Assembly: GCF_014303735.1 (NCBI RefSeq)
Contig: NZ_CP060296.1
Span: 3,679,501-3,743,500, forward strand
Direction of reading: 5' to 3'
From: Variovorax sp. PAMC28562
GTDB taxonomy: Bacteria > Pseudomonadota > Gammaproteobacteria > Burkholderiales > Burkholderiaceae_C
DNA: 64,000 bases
The position numbers and the translations under genes were made by a program. The notes under the pieces were generated by a model that saw nothing but the letters and a program-made list of their open reading frames with translations, was not told the DNA's origin and did no database searches. Of the stretch, positions 17,538 to 25,847 are shown one piece after another. The first letter of the stretch is position 1, and every line of letters begins with the position of its first letter.

Positions 17538-17554
17538 ATGAAGTTGGACTTCAT
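17538..17554. promoter_or_regulatory. Perfect inverted repeat ATGAAGT-TGG-ACTTCAT, LysR site candidate
   Basis: Seven-base arms with a three-base spacer lie 9 bp upstream of the LysR start in the divergent intergenic region. The position fits an autoregulatory LysR site that also controls the SDR gene. Confidence 0.5.
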
Positions 17555-17657
17555 GCCGCATCCCGATCACATGGCTTTATCCGAAGGAATGCGATGCCTA
17601 TCGTCGAGACAGCTGTTGATTCAATCCGTTCTTATCTCTTTATCCAGGAGCATCTTC

Positions 17658-18398
17658 ATGAGTTCACTCGCAGGCAAAGTCGCCATCGTCACCGGTTCAT
17701 CGCAAGGCATCGGCGCCGGCATCGCCGAACGACTGGCAGCCGACGGCGCATCGGTCGTCGTCAACTACTCACGCAGCGTCGAACACGCCAATACGGTCGT
17801 GCAACGTATCGTCGCGACCGGCGGCAAGGCCGTTGCCGTAAGAGCCGACGTTTCCAAACCGGCTGATATTCCGCTGCTGATCGACGCGGCCATCGAAACC
17901 TTCGGGCGGCTCGACATCCTTGTCAACAACGTCGGCGTCTACAAGGTCGACTCGCTCGACACGTTGACCGCGGAAAGCTTCGACGAGCACTTCCACCTCA
18001 ACGTGCGCGGGTTGCTGCTCGCCACTCAGGCAGCCGCACGCGTGTTGCCGGCCGGCGGCGTCATCGTCAACATCAGCTCTGGCCTCGCCAAGAGCCCGTA
18101 TCCGATGGTGCATGTCTACAGCGCGACCAAGGGCGCGGTCGACGTGCTAACGCGCACGTTGGGAATGGAGCTCGGTCCGCGCAACATCCGTGTCGTCGGC
18201 ATCGCGCCCGGCTTCGTCACGACCGAGGGCAATGCAGAGTCGGCTGCGAGCATGACAGACGTGCTGGTCGGCAAGACGCCGCTGGGCCGTGTGGGTCAGC
18301 CGCGGGACATCGCGGCAGCGGTGTCGTTCGCGGTGTCGGACGATGCGGCGTGGGTCACCGGCAGCACGATCGACGTGGCGGGCGGCATGGTGTTCTGA
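17658..18398 (+). CDS. Short-chain dehydrogenase/reductase, FabG-like
   Basis: This 246-residue classical SDR has the cofactor loop TGSSQGIGAGIA, NNVG and the catalytic Tyr-x-x-x-Lys in VYSATKG. It ends with the usual GSTIDVAGGMVF. ATG 17658 has an AGGAG-like site (CCAGGAG) a few bases upstream and yields the typical SDR start MSSLAGKVAIVTGSS. It is the probable target of the divergent LysR protein. The substrate is unknown. Confidence 0.87.
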   Translation: MSSLAGKVAIVTGSSQGIGAGIAERLAADGASVVVNYSRSVEHANTVVQRIVATGGKAVAVRADVSKPADIPLLIDAAIETFGRLDILVNNVGVYKVDSLDTLTAESFDEHFHLNVRGLLLATQAAARVLPAGGVIVNISSGLAKSPYPMVHVYSATKGAVDVLTRTLGMELGPRNIRVVGIAPGFVTTEGNAESAASMTDVLVGKTPLGRVGQPRDIAAAVSFAVSDDAAWVTGSTIDVAGGMVF

Positions 18399-18621
18399 AA
18401 CGCCTGAGCCGCCAGGGCCGCGACGAAACCCGTGTAGTCGGTGTCGGCAGCACGCACCGGATCGATCGCGACGAAGGAACGTCGGGTCAGGTTCATGACG
18501 AATTGATCCTCTTTCGGTTCTCTTTGAACATCGTCGGTAACACTTTCGTGAAGCCGCTCGTCATGCTGCCCGACGACACCTAGGGAAATCCCTTAGCAGC
18601 ATGCGCACAGCCGCACATAGG

Positions 18622-18635
18622 ATGTAAAGTTACAT
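18622..18635. promoter_or_regulatory. Perfect palindrome ATGTAA-AG-TTACAT upstream of the Bug gene
   Basis: Six-base arms around a 2-bp centre, 20 bp before the ATG at 18655. The site is AT-rich compared with its surroundings and fits a dimeric repressor operator. No regulator gene for it is adjacent. Confidence 0.4.
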
Positions 18636-18654
18636 TTATTCACACTTGTACCCC

Positions 18655-19647
18655 ATGCAATCCGATCTAAGTTGGTCACGGCGTTCCTTTCTGGCTGCCA
18701 TCGGTGCAGGTGCATGCGCGCAAGCAGTGGGCGCAGCGGAGAGTCCAGCGCCCGGCGCGATGAAATGGATCGTCGGTTATCCGGCCGGCGGCGGTGCCGA
18801 TTTCGTGACGCGCGTGCTTGCGGCGCAGCTCGGCTCCCAGATGAAGCAGGACATCGAAGTAGTGAACATGCCGGGCAAAGGCGGCACGCTCGCCGCCGGT
18901 GCCGCGGCGCGTGCGGCCGCCGATGGCCGCAACCTGTTTACCGCTGACAACGGCATCCTGGTCTACAACGCCTCGCTGTTCAAGACACTGCCTTACGACC
19001 CGGACAAAGACTTCGCGCTCATTGGCTTCATGGCCCGCACGCCGTTGCTGCTGGTGGTGTCGCCCAAGTCCGGCTTCACCAGCTTCGAGCAGATCCTGAA
19101 GGCGTCGAAGGCCGGCCGTACGCCACCGCTTCAATACGCATCGCCGGGCGAAGGCTCGCCGCACCATCTTGCGATGGAACTGCTCAAGAGCCAGACCGGT
19201 CTCGTGGCGACCCACGTGCCTTACCGCGGCACCGGCATGGCGCTGCCCGATGTCGTGTCGGGCAAAGTGCCGATGCTCGTCGTCGATCTGGCAGGCGGGC
19301 TCGTCCCGATCAAGAGTGCGGCTGTCGTTCCGGTGCTTTCGATGTCGGGGCGGCGAGTGACGCAACTGCCCGACATGCCGACGGTTCCGTACGACCTGAC
19401 GGGCCCGCTGAACGCCTATGCGACCGTCGGCCTGGTGGCCCCGGCCGCGACGCCCATGCCGATGCAGGAGCGACTCAACGCAGAACTGCAAACCGCCATG
19501 CGCGTCCCCGAGGTGTCTCGCAAACTCAACGATGCGGGATGGGAAACGGCGGCCGCCGATGCGACCTTGCTCCGCGCCTACATGGCTGCCGAACGCGCCA
19601 TCTGGCCCGCGCTGATTCGCAATCGCGGCATCACCGTGGCGCAGTAA
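18655..19647 (+). CDS. Bug-family (TctC-like) periplasmic solute-binding protein
   Basis: The protein of about 330 residues has a twin-arginine-like leader (SRRSFLAAIGAGACAQAVGA) and the tripartite-tricarboxylate receptor core: WIVGYPAGGGADFVTRVLA, YASPGEGSPHHLAMELL and VPYRGTGMALPDVVSG. Such proteins bind carboxylates. No TctA or TctB membrane genes are present nearby, as is usual for the expanded Bug family in Burkholderiales. ATG 18655 is preferred over the in-frame TTG at 18646. Confidence 0.88.
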   Translation: MQSDLSWSRRSFLAAIGAGACAQAVGAAESPAPGAMKWIVGYPAGGGADFVTRVLAAQLGSQMKQDIEVVNMPGKGGTLAAGAAARAAADGRNLFTADNGILVYNASLFKTLPYDPDKDFALIGFMARTPLLLVVSPKSGFTSFEQILKASKAGRTPPLQYASPGEGSPHHLAMELLKSQTGLVATHVPYRGTGMALPDVVSGKVPMLVVDLAGGLVPIKSAAVVPVLSMSGRRVTQLPDMPTVPYDLTGPLNAYATVGLVAPAATPMPMQERLNAELQTAMRVPEVSRKLNDAGWETAAADATLLRAYMAAERAIWPALIRNRGITVAQ

Positions 19648-19687
19648 AAAAAGAATCGCTCAGAGTTCGCAGAACAGCCTCGCGCGC

Positions 19688-21559
19688 TCACTCAACGGAC
19701 AAGGCATCCGTTTTCTGTTTGCTCTCCAGCACAAACGCCTCCGCCTCGGAATACGAGTGGAGCACCAGATCGATCAAGTCCTCGACCTGCTTTTCATCGA
19801 CGGAAGAATCGTCGAGCGCCAGCTTGACGGTCGCAAGAATTGCGTCCGGCAACGCGGCGCGCAGCTCGGCCGCCTTCTGCCGCCACTGCGCCAACCCGTC
19901 CTGCCGTGGATAGACGAGGAAGACAGTGCCCACCAGACTGGCCTTGTCGGCCATCTCGGGGTCTTGGGGTTCGTTCGCCGAAACGCTCCGGGCGTCCACG
20001 CCCTCCTCCCGCAGCGCCCTGACGAGCAGTTCCATCAGCAGATCGTCACGGTCCGTGCCAAAGCCCATGCACAGAAAGATCGAACGCGAAGGCACATCAA
20101 GCCGCCCTTGCCACCGGCCGAGGCGAGCCTCGCGCATGTGGCGCAGATGCGCGCCCATGTTGGCGTCGACCAGCGAAGTCGGCGCGCGACGGCGTGCCGT
20201 GCGCCGTGCCGGCCGCTCCCTCGACAACGATTCGGCCAAGGCGACGATGTTCGCCTGGATGCGCTCGCGCTGCAGCTGATCGATGCGCCCGATGCGAAAG
20301 TCCGCCGCGCCGAGTGCCAGCCCCGGAAACAGCACGTGATCGCAGTACCTGGCGAAGCTGCTGCGCCGCAGAAAGGCACGAGCCTCCTGCAGATTGACGG
20401 CTGCATTGCCCGACAGCGCGCGCTGATAGAAGCGCTGGCCGGCAGACAGCCCCGGGGCATCGCTGAGAAGAATCGTGAACGGCGCCAGTGCTTTGACGTG
20501 GCGGCCCATCACCACCAGACACAGTGTCAGCGGCGTAGACAACAGCAGTCCCACCGGCCCCCAGAGCGCGCCCCAGAACAAGGCGGACACGATGACCGCC
20601 AGCGGGGCCAGACCCGTGCTGTGCCCGTAGACCTGCGGCTCCAGCACATTGGCGAAGACGAGTTCGAGCACGCCGAAGAATCCGAGGCTGGCCAGCACGA
20701 GCGTCCACCCCGGATCGACCGCAGCCGCGAACACCGCGATCAGGGCGGCTGCGCCCAGCACACCCACATACGGGATGAATCGCAGCAGCGCGGCGACGCA
20801 ACCCCAGAGCGCGGCATGCGGCAGCCCTATCGCCCAAAGTCCCACGCCGACCACGGTGCCGAAGATCGCATTGACGATCGATTGCGACAGGAAGAAGCGC
20901 GACACGCCTTGCGCCGCCGCGCTCAGTGCCTGCACCGTCGTGCCCAGCTCCGCCTCGCCGACCAGCCGGATGAAGCGGTCACTGAGCGACTCGTGCTCCA
21001 GCAGGGTGAAAACGAGCAGCACGAACACGATGCCAGCCTGCCCGACCGGTCCCCATAGCGTCGATAACAGTTTGGTGACCCGCTCCCCAGCCGACTGCGG
21101 TGCCTGGACGGCCGGTGCGGGCGGCGGCGCAACCACTGTGGCCCGACTGCCTTGACGCCGCGGTGCGGTCGCGTCGGGCGGCGCGTTCTGCGGCAACATT
21201 CCTTTGAGTTCAGACTCGATTCGTTCGAACGGGCGGATCGTGAACTCACGGATCGCGTCGACCTTGCCGCTGATGGCCGCCGTGTACTGGGGCAGATCGC
21301 CGGCGACGGCGACGAGCTGGATCGCCAGCACCGCGCTGATCCAGGCCACGCACGCTGCCGCCAGCACCACCGACACCAGCGTGGCCACGGTACGACCCAG
21401 GCCCGCGACCGCGAGTCTTCTCACCAGCGGCGCCAGCACCAGGCTCAAGACACCCGCGATGACGATGGGCTTCAGAAAGTCCTGACCGAAGTGCAGCAGC
21501 AGCAACACGCACGTGGCTGGGACGATCAGGCCGAACTGGAAATTCTTGAGGTTGGGCAA
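19688..21559 (-). CDS. AI-2E family transporter with long soluble C-terminal extension
   Basis: The first ~365 residues form an AI-2E/TqsA-family permease with about eight membrane helices. Family motifs visible are PLVRRLAVAG-like loops, FIPYVGVLGAA and ALFWGALWGPVGLLLSTPLT. About 260 further residues are soluble (AGQRFYQRALSGN..., IFLCMGFGTDRDDLLMELLVRALREEG) and not part of the canonical ~350-residue transporter. A proline/alanine-rich insert (PPPAPAVQAP) lies in the large loop. The transported substrate is unknown; despite the family name, few members move AI-2. Confidence 0.85.
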   Translation of the reverse strand: MPNLKNFQFGLIVPATCVLLLLHFGQDFLKPIVIAGVLSLVLAPLVRRLAVAGLGRTVATLVSVVLAAACVAWISAVLAIQLVAVAGDLPQYTAAISGKVDAIREFTIRPFERIESELKGMLPQNAPPDATAPRRQGSRATVVAPPPAPAVQAPQSAGERVTKLLSTLWGPVGQAGIVFVLLVFTLLEHESLSDRFIRLVGEAELGTTVQALSAAAQGVSRFFLSQSIVNAIFGTVVGVGLWAIGLPHAALWGCVAALLRFIPYVGVLGAAALIAVFAAAVDPGWTLVLASLGFFGVLELVFANVLEPQVYGHSTGLAPLAVIVSALFWGALWGPVGLLLSTPLTLCLVVMGRHVKALAPFTILLSDAPGLSAGQRFYQRALSGNAAVNLQEARAFLRRSSFARYCDHVLFPGLALGAADFRIGRIDQLQRERIQANIVALAESLSRERPARRTARRRAPTSLVDANMGAHLRHMREARLGRWQGRLDVPSRSIFLCMGFGTDRDDLLMELLVRALREEGVDARSVSANEPQDPEMADKASLVGTVFLVYPRQDGLAQWRQKAAELRAALPDAILATVKLALDDSSVDEKQVEDLIDLVLHSYSEAEAFVLESKQKTDALSVE

Positions 21560-21611
21560 TGGGCGCAGACAGCGTTATGGCGATGGTGAAGATGTACTAG
21601 GGAAGCGAGAT

Positions 21612-22445
21612 CTATACCGCCTCCGGCATCGCCAGCACAGCGGTCAAGGCGAAGTCCACCAGCAAAAGCCATGTCTCCTCGAACCCGATGATGCTGTGAT
21701 GGTCCGAGCCCGCAATGGTCCTCACCGACACCGGAGTCGGCCATGCCGCGATGAGCTTGGCGGAGCGCTCCGGCAACACGACGTCATCGCGCTCGGCCAG
21801 CAGCACTTGCGTCTTGGCAGCGACGCCGATGCAATGCGCCAGCGAGTTGAACTGGTGCCGCAATAACAGCGACAACGGCACCAGCGGAAAGCGCTTCTTG
21901 GCGACCTCCAGCATGGAGTCGTAAGGCGTGATCAGCTGCAGACTCGAAAACTTCTGCTGCGCCACCAGCTGGATCGCCACGCCGGAGCCCAAGCTGCGGC
22001 CGACGACATGCAACCGCGCATGCGGAAAGGCCTTGCGCAAATGATTCGCCAACTGCACTGCATCGGCGACAGAAGCGATCTCCGACGGATGCCCTTCCGA
22101 GTCCGCCATGCCCCGGTAGTTGACCGCGGCAAAGCCGAAGCCTTCAGGCAGCCAATGCAGTGCCTTGGCCGTGGCACGAACATCCTCGCCGCGGCCAGCG
22201 AAGTAGACGAACAGATCCTGCAGCGCAGCCTCGCCGTGCGGGTGATAGACATAGCCGCGCACCATGCCGCCCGGCACGGTGTGCGAGTAGGTAGAAAAGT
22301 CGCCGGACAGGGCGACGACGGGCAACTTGCGCGTGTCGAACAGGATGTGGCCCTGCCGGGCGGCGAGCAGCGCCCAGTAGGCAGCGATGGCACCGAGCGC
22401 GGCGCCCGATGCGGACAGGGCGACGCGATAGGCTTTGGATGACAA
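21612..22445 (-). CDS. Membrane-anchored alpha/beta hydrolase
   Basis: This serine hydrolase of about 277 residues has an N-terminal membrane anchor (VALSASGAALGAIAAYWALL). The nucleophile elbow is GRSLGSG, the acid is in LLAERDDVVLP, and the histidine is in AGSDHHSI. YRGMADSEGHPSE and LITPYDSMLEVAKKRFPLVPLSLLL place it in the YfhR/BEM46-like group (Hydrolase_4). TTG 22445 fits the membrane anchor best; an in-frame start at 22553 would run through non-conserved sequence. The substrate is unknown. Confidence 0.78.
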   Translation of the reverse strand: MSSKAYRVALSASGAALGAIAAYWALLAARQGHILFDTRKLPVVALSGDFSTYSHTVPGGMVRGYVYHPHGEAALQDLFVYFAGRGEDVRATAKALHWLPEGFGFAAVNYRGMADSEGHPSEIASVADAVQLANHLRKAFPHARLHVVGRSLGSGVAIQLVAQQKFSSLQLITPYDSMLEVAKKRFPLVPLSLLLRHQFNSLAHCIGVAAKTQVLLAERDDVVLPERSAKLIAAWPTPVSVRTIAGSDHHSIIGFEETWLLLVDFALTAVLAMPEAV

Positions 22446-22521
22446 AGTGGGTTCCGGAGGCGCATGACGGCATGCGCGTCCGAGTATGCATGGCGCGCGG
22501 ATGCGCCGAATCTCGGGAACC

Positions 22522-23217
22522 TCAGGCCAGATAAGCCTCGAGCACGCCGGCATCGGCGCGCAGCGCGTCCACCGTTCCCTCCGTCACGATCGACCCGCGC
22601 TTCATGAGATAGGCGTAGTCGCAGACAGACAACGCGATCTCAGCGTTCTGCTCGACCAGCAGGATCGACTGGCCCTCGCGATGCAGGGTGACGATCGCCT
22701 GGAACACCAGGTCCACGATCGATGGCGCCAATCCCATCGACGGTTCGTCGAGCACGAGCATGCTGGGCTCGGTCATCAGTGCGCGGCCGATGGCGAGCAT
22801 CTGCTGCTCACCGCCGCTCATGAGGCCCGCGATCTGGCCGCGCCTTTCCTTCAAACGAGGAAACAGGTCATAGACACGCGCCATCAAGTCGCTCGCGTTG
22901 CCACGCCCGGCGTAGCTGCTGAGCTTCAGGTTCTCTTCCACCGTGAGGGGCGCGACCACCATGCGTCCTTCAGGCACCAGCGCGAGCCCACGCCGGACGA
23001 CACGATGCACCGGCATCGCAGAGATCTCTTCACCGTCGAGTTTGATCGAGCCCTTTACCGGCCGATGCAGGCCCGCGATGCTGCGCAACGTGGTCGATTT
23101 GCCCGCGCCGTTGGCACCGAGGATGGCGACCATGCTGCGCGGCCGGACCTCGAAACTGAGGTCGGTAACGGCGCGAATGGCGCCGTAGCTAGCGCAGAGC
23201 GCGGATACGGTCAGCAT
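22522..23217 (-). CDS. livF: Branched-chain amino-acid-type ABC importer ATPase LivF
   Basis: The 231-residue ATPase has Walker A GANGAGKST, signature MSGGEQQML and Walker B LVLDEPSMGLAPS, the LivF hallmark. ATG 23217 lies inside the end of livG (29-bp overlap), so the two ATPase genes are coupled. It is the last gene of a nine-gene minus-strand operon. Given the linked hydratase, oxidase and hydrolase genes, the imported solute is probably an organic acid or aromatic-type compound rather than an amino acid. Confidence 0.93.
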   Translation of the reverse strand: MLTVSALCASYGAIRAVTDLSFEVRPRSMVAILGANGAGKSTTLRSIAGLHRPVKGSIKLDGEEISAMPVHRVVRRGLALVPEGRMVVAPLTVEENLKLSSYAGRGNASDLMARVYDLFPRLKERRGQIAGLMSGGEQQMLAIGRALMTEPSMLVLDEPSMGLAPSIVDLVFQAIVTLHREGQSILLVEQNAEIALSVCDYAYLMKRGSIVTEGTVDALRADAGVLEAYLA

Positions 23218-23995
23218 CGGCAGTGTTTCCAAAGTAAGCAGCCTGCACATCGGGGTGCGCCATGCAGTCTGCGGGTGTTCCATGGGCAAGCAGGCGGCCG
23301 AAGTTCATCACCGTGACGTGGTCGCAGAATTCTTTGACCAGCCGCACGTTGTGCTCGACCATCAGCACCGTCAGTCCGCCGTCGCGCAGGCTGTGGACGA
23401 GACTTCCGATCTCGTTCGATTCCTGCACGTTCATTCCGGCGGTGGGCTCGTCGAGCAGCAAAAGCCGCGGGCCGGTGCCGAGTGCACGAGCGATCTCGAC
23501 CCGGCGCTGTTCTCCATACGACAGCGTTTCCGCCAGCAGATGCGCCTGTCGGCCTAGCTGCACGCGCTCCAGCAATTCGTAGGCATGAAGCTCGACCGCC
23601 TTCCGTGCCGCGCGGGCCTTCGGCAGGCCAAGGAACGAAGCCCACAACGACGCGCCGCGCCGCAAATAGCAACCCGCCATCACCTGCTCCAGCACCGTCA
23701 TGCCGCTGAAGAGCCGCACGTTCTGATAGGTGCGGGCGATGCCCTGGGAAGCGATGTCGTATGCCGCACTGCGCTGGATCTCGACACCGCCGAAGCGGAT
23801 GGTGCCGGTGTCCGATGGCAGCAAGCCGCTGATGAGATTGACCAGCGTCGTCTTGCCGGCGCCGTTCGGGCCCATGACACCTGCAACGCTGCCCGCTTTG
23901 ACCGTCATCGACAGGCCGGAGACGGCAGCGACGCCGCCGAAGTTCTTGCCGATGGCCTCGACCGCCAGCAGCGGCACATCGGATGCAACGCTCAT
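23189..23995 (-). CDS. livG: Branched-chain amino-acid-type ABC importer ATPase LivG
   Basis: The 268-residue ATPase has Walker A GPNGAGKTT, signature LSYGEQRRVEIARAL and Walker B LLLLDEPTAGMN, all typical of LivG. The C-terminal segment HGTPADCMAHPDVQAAYFG is also family-typical. ATG 23995 follows livM by five bases. It pairs with LivF to power the LivM/LivH permease. Confidence 0.93.
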   Translation of the reverse strand: MSVASDVPLLAVEAIGKNFGGVAAVSGLSMTVKAGSVAGVMGPNGAGKTTLVNLISGLLPSDTGTIRFGGVEIQRSAAYDIASQGIARTYQNVRLFSGMTVLEQVMAGCYLRRGASLWASFLGLPKARAARKAVELHAYELLERVQLGRQAHLLAETLSYGEQRRVEIARALGTGPRLLLLDEPTAGMNVQESNEIGSLVHSLRDGGLTVLMVEHNVRLVKEFCDHVTVMNFGRLLAHGTPADCMAHPDVQAAYFGNTADADRIRALR

Positions 23996-24000
23996 CGCAG

Positions 24001-24933
24001 TCAAAGCGCGGCTCCGGCAGCTGACGCTACTTTTGCGGGCGCGCCGTCTGCATCGGCATTTGCATTTGCATTTGCATTTGCATTGCGTGCGGCGCGGCGC
24101 AAGCGAATGGCGCGCGGATCGACCAGCCCTCGCGGCAGGAAGATCATGATCAGCAGCAACACGACCCCGTTCGCCACTTCCTGGAAGTGAGGCACGAAGG
24201 CTTGCGCGATCACCGGCAATGCAGTGAACACCGCCGCCCCGATGATCGAACCGATCCAGTGATACGACCCCCCCAGCACCACGGCCGCGATCATGGTGAA
24301 AGCGATGTTCACGAAGTAAGTGTCGGGCGAAAGAAACTGCAGGACCAGGGCGAGCAACATGCCGCCGAGGCCACCGACTGCCCCCGAAATCACGAACGCG
24401 ATCGTCTGTATCCGGCGCGGTGCGATGCCCAGGCTGGATGCAACCGCCGGATCTTCGCGCACCGCCTGCGCCGCGATGCCGTACCACGACACCGACAGCC
24501 GGTAGAACACGATCATGGCTAGGGCCAGCAGGATGCCCAGAACGCCGATCGGCAGTGTGACCGGCACGCTCAGTCCGTTGACGCCGCCGGTCAGACTCGG
24601 CACGTTGATGACTGCGACGCGGACGATCAGGATGAGCGCCAGGCTTGCCAGGGCCATCCAGTGACTTTCGAGCCTGAGAAAGATCAAGGCGACCACATAG
24701 GCCATGAGCGCGCCCGCCGCCATGGCCGCGGGCAAAAGGATCAGCGGATCGAGACCCGTCTGCAAAATCAGCCGCGCGCCCACGAAGCCACCGATGGCGG
24801 CATAGGTCACGGTGGCGAAGCTCAGGATGCCTGCCGACAGCACGGAATAGGTGCTGAGTGCGAAGAAGGCATTGACGATCGCGAACGCGACCGTGCTTTG
24901 GTAGGTACGCCAGAAATCGGCAAGTGCTTGCAT
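24001..24933 (-). CDS. livM: Branched-chain amino-acid-type ABC importer permease LivM
   Basis: This 310-residue membrane protein has about eight to ten helices and the LivM cytoplasmic loop QAVREDPAVASSLGIAPRRIQTIAFVISGAVGGLGG. The last ~30 residues depart from the family and contain an Asn-Ala dipeptide run encoded by a hexanucleotide repeat at 24055-24084. Five bases separate the stop from livG. Confidence 0.92.
   Translation of the reverse strand: MQALADFWRTYQSTVAFAIVNAFFALSTYSVLSAGILSFATVTYAAIGGFVGARLILQTGLDPLILLPAAMAAGALMAYVVALIFLRLESHWMALASLALILIVRVAVINVPSLTGGVNGLSVPVTLPIGVLGILLALAMIVFYRLSVSWYGIAAQAVREDPAVASSLGIAPRRIQTIAFVISGAVGGLGGMLLALVLQFLSPDTYFVNIAFTMIAAVVLGGSYHWIGSIIGAAVFTALPVIAQAFVPHFQEVANGVVLLLIMIFLPRGLVDPRAIRLRRAARNANANANANADADGAPAKVASAAGAAL
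24055..24084 (-). repeat. Hexanucleotide microsatellite (TGCATT)4 plus one imperfect unit, in livM
   Basis: Four perfect TGCATT units (24061-24084) preceded by GGCATT. On the coding strand they add Asn-Ala dipeptides to the cytoplasmic tail of LivM. Six-base units change copy number without shifting the frame. Confidence 0.85.
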
Positions 24934-24949
24934 GGTTGCTTGTATGAAA

Positions 24950-25837
24950 TCAAGGCCGAGAGAAACCGAGACTGCCGAAGAGGCCGCGCGGTCGTACCAG
25001 CAGAAAAGTCAGCAACAGCGCATAGGTGATGCCGTCACGCAGACCCGACGACAGGTACTGCGCCGACATCACCTCCAGAACACCGAGCCCGACACCGGCG
25101 ACTGCGGTGCCGCGAACGTCGTCGTAGCCGCCGACCACCACAGCAGCGAACCCCTTGAGCAGCAGGCCCTCGCCCAGCAGAAACGAGACGTTGTGCGTGG
25201 TGATGCCACCGAGAACGCCGGCCAGGCCTGAAGTCGCACCGGCAATGAAGGCGGTGACGATCACGACATAACGCGGATTGACGCCACCTAACGAGGCCGC
25301 CGTCTGGTTCCAGCCGACCGCGCGCATGGCCGCACCGAAGCGGCTGCGGCGAATGAGCATGTGCAGGCCGAAGGTCACGACGAGCATGACCGCCACCGTG
25401 ATGAGCTGCATCGCCGGAATGGGGATGTCGCCGATGCGGAACATGGTCCCCGGATAGCTGCCGCGGGGAAAGCTCAGGCTCTGCTGCCCGGTAGCGGTAC
25501 CGGCCAGGTTGTCGAGAATGATCCAGAACGCAATGCTGGTAATGAGCGCGCCCAGCATGCCGCTGCCGCGTTTGCGTAGCGGCTGGAAGGCGATCTGGTC
25601 GACCACGACCGCGAGCAGCCCGCCCCCGACGACACCAACGACCAGTGCCGGCAGGAAAGGCAGCTTCAACTGTTCGACCGCTGCCAGCGCCGCGATCGCG
25701 GCCCAGCTCGCATAGCTGCCGTGCGCCGCATTCAGGATGCCAAGCGTCGAAAAAACGATCCCGAAACCGAGGCCGAACAGCGCGTAAAGCGCACCGAGCG
25801 CGCAACCATTGATCAGTTGCTCGATGAAGAGTTGCAT
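24950..25837 (-). CDS. livH: Branched-chain amino-acid-type ABC importer permease LivH
   Basis: The 295-residue permease starts MQLFIEQLINGCALGALYALFG, which is near-diagnostic for LivH. It has about eight helices and the loop SRFGAAMRAVGWNQTAASLGG. It forms the membrane channel with LivM and is separated from the binding-protein gene by 10 bp. Confidence 0.93.
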   Translation of the reverse strand: MQLFIEQLINGCALGALYALFGLGFGIVFSTLGILNAAHGSYASWAAIAALAAVEQLKLPFLPALVVGVVGGGLLAVVVDQIAFQPLRKRGSGMLGALITSIAFWIILDNLAGTATGQQSLSFPRGSYPGTMFRIGDIPIPAMQLITVAVMLVVTFGLHMLIRRSRFGAAMRAVGWNQTAASLGGVNPRYVVIVTAFIAGATSGLAGVLGGITTHNVSFLLGEGLLLKGFAAVVVGGYDDVRGTAVAGVGLGVLEVMSAQYLSSGLRDGITYALLLTFLLVRPRGLFGSLGFSRP

Positions 25838-25847
25838 GACCCCGCGC

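Noticed and set aside
18296..18496. Minus-strand frame beginning MNLTRRSFVAIDPVRAAD
   Set aside because: Its start looks like a Tat leader, but it lacks a hydrophobic core and runs into the antisense of the SDR. At most it is a relic of a deleted gene.
24055..24084. Phase-variable on/off switching of livM by the microsatellite
   Set aside because: The unit is six bases long, so copy-number change cannot shift the reading frame.
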